From Lachnospiraceae bacterium (GTDB lineage: Bacteria > Bacillota > Clostridia > Lachnospirales > Lachnospiraceae), in NCBI GenBank assembly GCA_009774145.1, contig VSND01000086.1:4131-16524 (forward strand): a stretch of DNA of 12,394 bases, written 5' to 3'. Of the stretch, positions 1-7,237 are shown one piece after another (within the stretch, counting starts at the first letter, position 1; each line of letters starts with the position of its first letter). A model generated the notes under the pieces. That model saw only the letters and a list, made by a program, of their open reading frames with translations, was not told where the DNA came from and made no database searches. Made by a program: the position numbers and the translations under genes.

Positions 1-32
1 TCTTGCTCGTCTGCCAATTCCGACACTTCCGC
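1..32 (-). tRNA. tRNA-Leu, 5' part only (cut by window edge)
   Basis: On the minus strand, from base 32 leftwards, the sequence reads as the 5' part of a leucine tRNA: acceptor strand GCGGAAG, then U8-G9, a D stem UCG/CGA enclosing the class II loop GGAAUUGGCAGA, and the first bases of the anticodon stem (CAAGA). This D-arm pattern is typical of bacterial tRNA-Leu. The anticodon, variable arm and 3' end lie outside the window, so the isoacceptor cannot be named. A promoter about 20 bp upstream (60-88) points at it. Confidence 0.8.
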
Positions 33-59
33 ATCTCAAATATAACCATCACAAACGTT

Positions 60-88
60 ATAATACAACAACTTGACAAAAAAGTCAA
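60..88 (-). promoter_or_regulatory. Promoter for tRNA-Leu
   Basis: On the minus strand a -35 box TTGACT (83-88) and a -10 box TATTAT (60-65) are separated by 17 bp. Transcription would start near base 53, about 20 nt before the tRNA 5' end. The -35 box interlocks with that of the opposite promoter at 73-101. Confidence 0.65.
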
Positions 89-101
89 ATATTTTTACAA
101 T
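73..101 (+). promoter_or_regulatory. Promoter for the XRE regulator
   Basis: A perfect -35 TTGACA (73-78) and a -10 TACAAT (96-101) are separated by 17 bp, giving a start near 108 and a leader of about 87 nt before the ATG at 195. It overlaps the divergent tRNA promoter: the two -35 boxes together form the palindrome TTGAC-N6-GTCAA (73-88), so RNA polymerase probably cannot occupy both at once. Confidence 0.65.
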
Positions 102-125
102 GTATCTTAAAAAATGCTCTCCGCA

Positions 126-171
126 GGTTCTAATTATGACCTGTTTCAAAGTATTATTTAATAATAGAACC
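126..171. promoter_or_regulatory. Inverted repeat in leader of XRE gene, possible operator or hairpin
   Basis: GGTTCTAATTAT (126-137) and ATAATAGAACC (161-171) are inverted copies with one extra base in the left arm and a 23-nt spacer. The repeat sits between the predicted transcription start and the ribosome binding site of the XRE gene. It could be an operator for self-regulation, as is common for SinR/Xre-like repressors, or an mRNA hairpin. The sequence alone does not decide. Confidence 0.4.
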
Positions 172-194
172 CAGTCTGAAAGGAAGGTACAAAA

Positions 195-515
195 ATGGAT
201 TATCATGCATTAGGAAAAAGAATTCGGGAAGAACGTCTAAGGCTGAATCTGACCCAGGAAAAGTTAGCGGAAGAGGTCGGAGTATCCACCGCCTATATCG
301 GTCAGATTGAGAGAGGGGAGCGCAGCCTGACCTTGGACAAGCTGGTGAAAGTCGTAAACCGTCTGGGGGTTACCATCGACTTCCTTCTGGCTGACTATGT
401 CATAGCAACAGATGATACCAGCATTAACCTGCTGATTCAACTTATGCACGATCGCACGCCTGAGGAAAAGACGCTGGCGATCAATCTGTTAAAAGTTTTA
501 TTTGCAGACAAATAA
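195..515 (+). CDS. XRE-family helix-turn-helix transcriptional regulator
   Basis: A 106-residue protein with a single N-terminal HTH_3 (Cro/C1, XRE) domain at about residues 7-66. The recognisable helices are around RLNLTQEKLAEEVGVS and the recognition helix TAYIGQIERGER, followed by the usual TLDKLVKVVNRLGV packing helix. The remaining 40 residues form a short helical tail without a recognised ligand domain. The ATG at 195 has an AAAGGAAGG ribosome binding site about 8 nt upstream. It is a single gene with its own promoter (73-101) and a terminator right behind it (524-560). The target is unknown; the family usually acts as a dimeric repressor, and the leader inverted repeat at 126-171 is a candidate autoregulatory site. 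No toxin or phage genes lie next to it, so a prophage or toxin-antitoxin role is not supported here. Confidence 0.9.
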   Translation: MDYHALGKRIREERLRLNLTQEKLAEEVGVSTAYIGQIERGERSLTLDKLVKVVNRLGVTIDFLLADYVIATDDTSINLLIQLMHDRTPEEKTLAINLLKVLFADK

Positions 516-523
516 ATCACCTG

Positions 524-560
524 AAAAAGGGAATGCCGCAGACACGGTATTCCCTTTTTT
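524..560 (+). terminator. Intrinsic terminator between convergent genes
   Basis: A 15-bp stem (524-538 with 545-559, one G-T pair) encloses the loop CAGACA and ends in a T run. It begins 9 nt after the XRE stop codon. The A run on the other side gives a U tract on the minus strand too, so it probably also ends the convergent GTPase operon whose last stop is at 626. Confidence 0.9.
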
Positions 561-625
561 ACATTCTCTGAACAGGCAGCCGGACCCGTACTCCGTTCTC
601 CCGCCGTCTCCATGCCGGCCGCCGC

Positions 626-1564
626 TCAGAAATACACCAGCTCCTCCTCCGGCTTTTCTGCCTTCCTGATATTTACGGAGTGCAGAACGATCCCTTCTTC
701 CCCGTTGTATTCCGGACGCTTCTCCATATGGGCTTTCGCAGTGACCGTGATCCACTGACGCTGCTTTAAGCGGTCCACATAGGACGACCTGCATAAAAAC
801 CCTATGAACGCCGTATCGTCCGCACAGCAGGTCATTGCCATACGTCCGGGGACAAAATACCCTTCCGGCAGATGCTTTCCCTTATACACCATGGCAGTAA
901 ACCGAAGCGTCTTCCCGTCATACCGCTCCGGATGGTCCATGGCATCAATATACCAAATCCCATAGTCCACATCTTCGATGCCGATGACTTCCGCCTCCAG
1001 ATCAAAGGGCAGCTCTTCTTCAAATTCCAGAACCGTCCCGTCCTCTTTTTCAAATACCACCTGCGCCTTTGGATTTACCGCGCGCATATTCCGTTTATAG
1101 GCGGCGGCCGGAGTGTCATCGCTGCTCCGGTTGAAGATGATCAGATCCGAATCCTTTGCCATCTCCATAAATATCGACTTCATATTTTTCAGATAAACAT
1201 CAAAAGTAGACGCATCCACCACCGTAATGACCTTCGCCACGAACCATCCTTCGGGCATATACATATCCCTCAGAAAATCCATGCCCCACATACAGTTATA
1301 CTCCAGAACGATCTGTGTGGGTTTGTATTTCTTCTGGCATGCCGCCAGAAATTTCTCATTGAATTCGCTCTTATCCTCCAGCATGACCAGAGTCGCGTTG
1401 GCCTGCTTCAAAGTCTCATCATCGTATTCTTCGATCCCCTCTTCACAGGCAAGGATCAGATTGCGCTCCCCGCCGGAAAAATACTCATCCGCCAGAGTCT
1501 CCAGTGCAAACCTGGTCTTTCCGCCCTCCAGAAATCCGTGGATCACAAATACAGGAATTTTCAT
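626..1564 (-). CDS. CobW-like P-loop GTPase fused to a TIGR03943/YcgQ-like C-terminal domain
   Basis: A 312-residue protein in two parts. Residues 1-175 form a CobW/HypB/UreG-type NTPase: Walker A GFLEGGKT at 10-17, a switch-like segment VLACEEG near 38-43, strand IVLEY at 85-89, and IIFNRSSDD at 142-150 where the base-specificity NKxD motif is expected. It lacks the CxCC metal motif of canonical COG0523 proteins. Residues about 195-312 resemble the C-terminal half of TIGR03943/YcgQ proteins, with the signature F-x3-R-x3-TCCADD-x4-G (237-255, Cys pair 246-247). YcgQ and CobW-type GTPases are separate genes in zinc-responsive loci of Bacillus, so a role in metal delivery is inferred. The ATG at 1564 has AGGAGA 8 nt upstream. 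It lies 57 bp downstream of the His-rich GTPase gene, probably in the same transcript. The exact metal and partner are unknown. Confidence 0.75.
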   Translation of the reverse strand: MKIPVFVIHGFLEGGKTRFALETLADEYFSGGERNLILACEEGIEEYDDETLKQANATLVMLEDKSEFNEKFLAACQKKYKPTQIVLEYNCMWGMDFLRDMYMPEGWFVAKVITVVDASTFDVYLKNMKSIFMEMAKDSDLIIFNRSSDDTPAAAYKRNMRAVNPKAQVVFEKEDGTVLEFEEELPFDLEAEVIGIEDVDYGIWYIDAMDHPERYDGKTLRFTAMVYKGKHLPEGYFVPGRMAMTCCADDTAFIGFLCRSSYVDRLKQRQWITVTAKAHMEKRPEYNGEEGIVLHSVNIRKAEKPEEELVYF

Positions 1565-1621
1565 TGTCCGCTTCTCCTATTCAGCCATAGCCTTCATTCT
1601 TTTCCAGTTTCACGACCGTCT

Positions 1622-2692
1622 TCAGGCAAGCTCAAAAAGCCCTGCCAGCGCTTCCTCATCCAGATGAGAACCGATCACGCAGAGACGGCCGGTATAATCC
1701 GCCTCTCCGCGGCGCACTTCGTATTCCTCCGGAACCATGTCAAAATGCAGCCAGCTTCCGTCCGTACACGGCACGATGCCTTTGGCACGAAGAATGATCC
1801 CGCAGCTGTCACTGTCCGAAAGCGCTCCAAGAATCTCCCGAAGCTTCTCCTCCGTATACTGGTGCGGCGTCTCCTGCCCCCAGCTGGTAAATACCTCATC
1901 CGCATGATGATGGTGATGATCGTGTGCATGGTCATGGCAGCCGCAGGTACAGTCATCTCCATGATGATGTCCGTGGTCGTGCCCATGCCCCTCATGGTGG
2001 TGTCCGTGATCGTGCTCATGCTCTTCATGATGGTGTTCGTGGTCGTGCTCATGCCCTTCATGGTAGTGTGCTTCCAGTTCCTCCTTCAGAAGCAGATCCT
2101 GATGCTGCATGGCCGCCAGAATCTGTTCTCCCTTCAGTTCTTCCCATGGAGTCGTGATGATGGTTGCCTTCGGATTTTTCTCTTTGAGCATCTTCACGCA
2201 TGCTTCCAGTTTCTCTTCTGTCATCTTCTGCGTCCGGCTGATGACGATCGTCCCGGCATGTTCCACCTGATTGTTAAAAAATTCACCAAAATTCTTCATA
2301 TACATCCGGCATTTCTGTCCGTCCACCACGGTCACAGAACTGTTCAACTCCACCGGCTCGTGTGCTGCCACGCCCTGTACCGCCTTTGTCACATCCGACA
2401 GCTTGCCCACGCCGGAGGGCTCAATGAGGATCCGGTCCGGCGCATAGGTTTCAATCACCTCTTTCAGTGCGGCGCCAAAATCCCCCACCAGAGAACAGCA
2501 GATACATCCTGAGTTCATCTCTGTGATCTGTACGCCTGCCTCCTTTAAAAATCCTCCGTCGATTCCGATCTCTCCGAACTCATTTTCGATCAGAACGGTC
2601 TTTTCTCCCGCAAACACCTCTTTTAACATTTTGCGGATCAGTGTGGTCTTGCCGGCTCCCAGAAAACCGGAAATAATCTCTATCTTCGTCAT
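1622..2692 (-). CDS. CobW/COG0523 family GTPase, His-rich metal chaperone
   Basis: A 356-residue G3E GTPase. Walker A GFLGAGKT lies at 9-16, the metal-binding GCICC motif at 62-66, and the Walker B/G3 region LIEPSGVG at 89-96. The G4 position reads ISRTQK (151-156) rather than NKxD. Residues 209-263 are a low-complexity metal-binding loop with 28 His in 55 residues plus Cys 248, 250 and 252; it includes three 11-residue repeats. Residues about 265-356 form the CobW C-terminal domain. The family (ZNG1, ZagA/YciC, YeiR, CobW) loads metal, usually zinc, onto client proteins in the cytoplasm with GTP hydrolysis; zinc is the best guess here but not proven. The ATG at 2692 has AAGGAG 8 nt upstream. 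It lies 104 bp behind rplT with only a weak terminator-like hairpin between. I found no clear Zur box or separate promoter. Confidence 0.88.
   Translation of the reverse strand: MTKIEIISGFLGAGKTTLIRKMLKEVFAGEKTVLIENEFGEIGIDGGFLKEAGVQITEMNSGCICCSLVGDFGAALKEVIETYAPDRILIEPSGVGKLSDVTKAVQGVAAHEPVELNSSVTVVDGQKCRMYMKNFGEFFNNQVEHAGTIVISRTQKMTEEKLEACVKMLKEKNPKATIITTPWEELKGEQILAAMQHQDLLLKEELEAHYHEGHEHDHEHHHEEHEHDHGHHHEGHGHDHGHHHGDDCTCGCHDHAHDHHHHHADEVFTSWGQETPHQYTEEKLREILGALSDSDSCGIILRAKGIVPCTDGSWLHFDMVPEEYEVRRGEADYTGRLCVIGSHLDEEALAGLFELA
1955..2053 (-). repeat. Three tandem 33-bp repeats coding the His-rich 11-residue unit
   Basis: Residues 214-224, 225-235 and 236-246 of the GTPase follow the pattern H-x-H-D-H-x-H-H-H-x-x. 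At DNA level this is three imperfect 33-bp units. Such repeats can gain or lose copies by slippage, which would tune metal-buffering capacity. The reading frames on the opposite strand here are by-products of the repeat. Confidence 0.8.
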
Positions 2693-2737
2693 GGCCTGCT
2701 CCTTTCCCGTCTCTTTATGCGTCTTATTCCGTAAACG

Positions 2738-2781
2738 AAGCCCTCGGAAACCTGCCTGTCCGACAGTCCTCCCAAGGGCTT
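2738..2781 (-). terminator. Weak terminator or processing hairpin after rplT
   Basis: On the minus-strand RNA, AAGCCCUUGG (2781-2772) pairs with CCGAGGGCUU (2747-2738), including a U-G pair that would be C-A on the other strand, so the structure belongs to the minus transcript. A small inner hairpin CUGU-CGG-ACAG fills the loop. Only CGUUU follows instead of a real U run, so termination is probably partial, allowing read-through into the GTPase genes. Confidence 0.5.
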
Positions 2782-2796
2782 TTGTACAAATGTTCC

Positions 2797-3156
2797 TTAT
2801 TTATTCAGTGCGTTTTTTGCAGTCTCTGCCAGTGCGGTGAAGGATGCTGCATCATTCACTGCCATATCAGCAAGAATCTTTCTGTTCATCTCAACGCCTG
2901 CAGTCTTTAATCCGTACATGAATCTGCTGTAGGACAGACCGTTCATACGTGCTGCCGCATTGATTCGTGCAATCCAGAGCTGTCTGAACTGACGCTTTTT
3001 CTGCTTCCGTCCTGCATAAGAACTGGTCAGCGCTCTCATAACGGACTGCTTTGCAATTCTGTACTGCTTGCTCCTTGCTCCTCTGTAGCCCTTTGCAAGC
3101 TTCAATACTCTATTATGTCTTTTTTTAGCGTTTAATCCGCCTTTCACTCTTGCCAT
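2797..3156 (-). CDS. rplT: 50S ribosomal protein L20
   Basis: A 119-residue full-length L20, starting MARVKGGLNAKKRHNRVLKLAKGY and rich in basic residues in the N-terminal RNA-binding extension; the globular part follows (LWIARINAAARMNGLSYSRF). L20 binds 23S rRNA early in assembly of the large subunit. In Bacillus and E. coli it also represses its own operon by binding mRNA that mimics its rRNA site. It is the third gene of infC-rpmI-rplT, 27 bp behind rpmI, with AAGGAGG ahead of the ATG. Confidence 0.98.
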   Translation of the reverse strand: MARVKGGLNAKKRHNRVLKLAKGYRGARSKQYRIAKQSVMRALTSSYAGRKQKKRQFRQLWIARINAAARMNGLSYSRFMYGLKTAGVEMNRKILADMAVNDAASFTALAETAKNALNK

Positions 3157-3183
3157 CTTTTTTCCTCCTTAACTGTCAAAATC

Positions 3184-3381
3184 TTATAAATACGGTAAGA
3201 TCTTCTTCATATTCTTTACATTGGTCGCATCAGTAATCGTAGATTTTCTGAGATTCCTCTTTCTCTTCTGAGATTTCTTAGTTAAGATATGGCTTTTATA
3301 AGCTTTCATTCTTTTTAACTGTCCGGTTCCGGTCTTTTTAAAACGTTTTGCAGCTGCTCTGCTTGTCTTTACCTTTGGCAT
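3184..3381 (-). CDS. rpmI: 50S ribosomal protein L35
   Basis: A 65-residue full-length L35: MPKVKTSRAAAKRFKKTGTG, then the Lys/Arg-rich body with the KSQKRKRNLRK stretch. It is a structural protein of the large ribosomal subunit. AGGAGG lies 9 nt before the ATG. It follows infC after 107 bp that contain two stem-loops (3415-3463) and precedes rplT by 27 bp, in the order seen in most bacteria. Confidence 0.98.
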   Translation of the reverse strand: MPKVKTSRAAAKRFKKTGTGQLKRMKAYKSHILTKKSQKRKRNLRKSTITDATNVKNMKKILPYL

Positions 3382-3414
3382 ATGTTGATTCCTCCTGTAA
3401 ACATTTTCTATATT

Positions 3415-3463
3415 GCCCAGATCGTAAGACCTGGCATAACTTACCGGTCCCCTGACAGGGACC
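3415..3463 (-). promoter_or_regulatory. Two stem-loops in the infC-rpmI spacer, candidate L20 target
   Basis: Hairpin one (3446-3463) pairs GGUCCC with GGGACC. Hairpin two (3415-3435) pairs GCCAGGUC with GAUCUGGGC around the loop UUAC with one bulged G. In E. coli the region between infC and rpmI carries L20 operator structure. Whether these hairpins mimic the 23S rRNA site is not established; they could also modulate translation or decay. Confidence 0.4.
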
Positions 3464-3488
3464 CGCCCTTTACAGCTTTTTGGATAAG

Positions 3489-3998
3489 TTAATTGCGTTT
3501 TTCACTGAAAAACATGGTCATGCTGCGGCCTTCCATCTTCGGCGCCCTGTCGACGACTGCGATATCCGCCAGCTTCTCGGCAAATACATCCAGGATCCGC
3601 TTACTGCTCTGCACATGCGCCATCTCACGTCCGCGAAAACGCAGAGTAACCTTTACCTTGTCACCCTTCTGAATGAACTTCCTTGCAGCACTGACCTTTG
3701 TATTCAGATCGTTGTCGTCAATATTCGGAGACAGACGAACTTCTTTGATTTCGATGGTTTTCTGTTTCTTTCTTGCTTCCTTCTCTTTTCTTGCCAGCTC
3801 GTAACGGTATTTGCCATAATCAATAATCTTGCATACCGGCGGCTTCGCAGCAGGAGCAATCTTTACAAGATCCAGCTCAGCCTCCCTCGCCATTTTCATT
3901 GCCTCACTGGCAGACATAATGCCTAACTGCTCTCCATCCTGGCCGATCAGGCGGATCTCCCGATCTCTGATCTGCTCATTAATCATTAATTCGCTAAT
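3489..3998 (-). CDS. infC: Translation initiation factor IF-3 (AUU start)
   Basis: IF-3 in full: N-terminal domain with INEQIRDREIRLIG and LDLVKIAPAAKPPVCKIIDYGKYRYE, a basic linker helix, and a C-terminal domain with IKEVRLSPNIDDNDLNTK and GDKVKVTLRFRGRE. It binds the 30S subunit and checks start codon pairing. The first ATG (3984-3986) lies 22 nt from the only Shine-Dalgarno sequence (GGAGG, 4008-4012). An in-frame ATT at 3996-3998 lies 9 nt from it, and the added residues (Ser-Glu-Leu) lead into MINEQIR. Atypical AUU starts are known for infC in E. coli and Bacillus, where they let IF-3 repress itself. I therefore start at 3998 (169 residues); the ATG form would be 165. It is the first gene of the operon with rpmI and rplT. 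Confidence 0.93.
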   Translation of the reverse strand: MSELMINEQIRDREIRLIGQDGEQLGIMSASEAMKMAREAELDLVKIAPAAKPPVCKIIDYGKYRYELARKEKEARKKQKTIEIKEVRLSPNIDDNDLNTKVSAARKFIQKGDKVKVTLRFRGREMAHVQSSKRILDVFAEKLADIAVVDRAPKMEGRSMTMFFSEKRN

Positions 3999-4018
3999 AA
4001 CTGTACACCTCCGCGCAT

Positions 4019-4048
4019 AAAAAAGTGGATAGAAAACTATCCACTTTC
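4019..4048 (-). terminator. Terminator hairpin in the infC leader (attenuator)
   Basis: On the minus-strand RNA, GAAAGUGGAUAG-UUUU-CUAUCCACUUUUUU forms an 11-bp stem with a UUUU loop and a run of six U, just before the infC Shine-Dalgarno sequence. It lies between the infC promoter and the start codon, so it must act as an attenuator. It would also stop read-through from clpB and the DUF4250 gene. Confidence 0.8.
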
Positions 4049-4150
4049 ATACACAAACGAAATATGCATACGCATACAGTCCTGCCATATTAACCCGGGT
4101 CACTTCCTGTGCCAGGGTGAGAGTGGATACTCTTCTTTCATCTCATAACC
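4020..4150 (-). ncRNA. infC operon leader RNA with competing terminator and antiterminator arms
   Basis: The predicted transcript starts near 4150 and has about 150 nt before infC. UAUCCACU (4129-4122) is complementary to the first arm of the terminator (AGUGGAUA, 4045-4038), and the same 8 bases recur as the second terminator arm. The two pairings exclude each other, which is the layout of a transcription attenuator. Between them are small hairpins such as CCUG-GCA-CAGG. L20-responsive leaders of this logic are known for infC operons of Bacillus; the ligand here is inferred, and I do not claim a match to a named RNA family. Confidence 0.6.
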
Positions 4151-4156
4151 TTGACT

Positions 4157-4185
4157 ACCATAACACAAAAACAAACCAATGTCAA
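4157..4185 (-). promoter_or_regulatory. Promoter of the infC-rpmI-rplT operon
   Basis: A perfect -35 TTGACA (4180-4185) and a -10 TATGGT (4157-4162) on the minus strand, 17 bp apart. The -35 box starts 6 bp after the DUF4250 stop codon. Transcription should begin near 4150. Confidence 0.75.
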
Positions 4186-4191
4186 CTGTTT

Positions 4192-4365
4192 TTACACAAA
4201 ACGATTTAATTTTTCATCATATTCGTAGTCAATGCCGCGAAGCTTCCCGGTGACCTCTTCCACATCGATGCCCTGTTCCCGGCAGAGTTCCTCCAGATTC
4301 GGATAAAAATCACGCAGCTGCGTATTTACATAGCTTAACAGCATCATGGGGTCTTTTGGTATCAT
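4192..4365 (-). CDS. DUF4250 family small protein
   Basis: A 57-codon gene, read directly: it begins MIPKDPMMLLSYVNTQLRDF, continues with an acidic stretch around LEELCREQGIDVEEVTGKL, and ends IDYEYDEKLNRFV. The start PKDPxMLLSxVNTxLRD and the IDYEYD ending are the pattern I know from DUF4250 proteins of Clostridia, whose function is not known. The sequence suggests a small soluble protein with a short helical core (perhaps HTH-like) and no signal peptide or membrane segment. GGAGGA (4371-4376) lies 5 nt before the ATG, right after the clpB stop at 4379, so the gene is probably translated from the clpB transcript. A stress-related role is only suggested by this position. Confidence 0.88.
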   Translation of the reverse strand: MIPKDPMMLLSYVNTQLRDFYPNLEELCREQGIDVEEVTGKLRGIDYEYDEKLNRFV

Positions 4366-4378
4366 ACGGTTCCTCCAT

Positions 4379-6961
<2,583 letters not shown>

Positions 6962-6995
6962 ATGACCTCCTGTTTTTCATCCGCCTGGCCCTCCC

Positions 6996-7052
6996 AATCT
7001 TCCGCTTCCGGAAAGATTTCCGTCCGCATCCGGGTCCCGGGATCCTTCCCGG
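6996..7052 (-). other. Structured 5' leader of clpB
   Basis: The clpB leader is about 125 nt, long for a simple promoter. It contains two stable hairpins: CCGGGA-AGGA-UCCCGG (7052-7037) and a 9-bp stem AAUCUUUCCG/CGGAAGAUU with one bulged U (7018-6996). The ribosome binding site lies outside both. Possible roles are RNA stability or temperature sensing; no known leader family is recognised. Confidence 0.35.
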
Positions 7053-7093
7053 CATTGTTCAGGCCTCTGCTGTATTTTGCTTGTTCTATATTG

Positions 7094-7122
7094 AATATAA
7101 CACCAGTTATCAGCCATGTCAA
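7094..7122 (-). promoter_or_regulatory. clpB: clpB promoter
   Basis: Minus-strand -35 TTGACA (7117-7122) and -10 TATATT (7094-7099) with 17 bp between them form a near-consensus housekeeping promoter. The predicted start is near 7087. Confidence 0.75.
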
Positions 7123-7136
7123 TAGTCGAGTGCTGA
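7110..7136. promoter_or_regulatory. Degenerate CIRCE (HrcA operator) over the clpB -35 box
   Basis: The plus strand has TCAGCCATG-N9-GAGTGCTGA. The CIRCE consensus is TTAGCACTC-N9-GAGTGCTAA: the right half matches 8 of 9 bases, the left half 5 of 9, with the exact 9-bp spacing and TCAGC/GCTGA symmetry. It covers the clpB -35 box, as expected for a repressor site. HrcA itself is not in the window. Confidence 0.5.
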
Positions 7137-7148
7137 TTTTTTTAAATT

Positions 7149-7176
7149 TTTACCGTTCTGGAATTCTGCATATAAT
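7149..7176 (+). promoter_or_regulatory. Promoter of the choloylglycine hydrolase gene
   Basis: A consensus -10 TATAAT (7171-7176) lies 62 bp before the start codon. The best -35 is TTTACC (7149-7154) at a 16-bp spacing, which is weak. The upstream T/A-rich stretch (7137-7150) could act as an UP-like element. Confidence 0.5.
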
Positions 7177-7237
7177 CCTGTATTTTCCGAATAAACTGTA
7201 GGGAATATCTGCAAGACCAGACACAGGGAGAATGAAC

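Noticed and set aside
1903..2075. Repeat-rich DNA as a CRISPR array
   Set aside because: The repeats are in-frame His codons of the GTPase, without spacers or constant repeat units.
872..2512. 546-codon plus-strand frame opposite the two GTPase genes
   Set aside because: It lies antisense to two well-supported genes, has low-complexity Met/Val runs from the His repeat, no ribosome site and no recognisable domain.
2693..2796. Zur box ahead of the GTPase genes
   Set aside because: Looked for a Zur-like AT-rich inverted repeat because of the zinc-chaperone family; none was seen, only the rplT hairpin.
7123..7136. CtsR heptad repeat upstream of clpB
   Set aside because: Two GAC steps are present but spaced 7 bp rather than the 10 bp of the tandem CtsR heptads; the CIRCE reading fits better.
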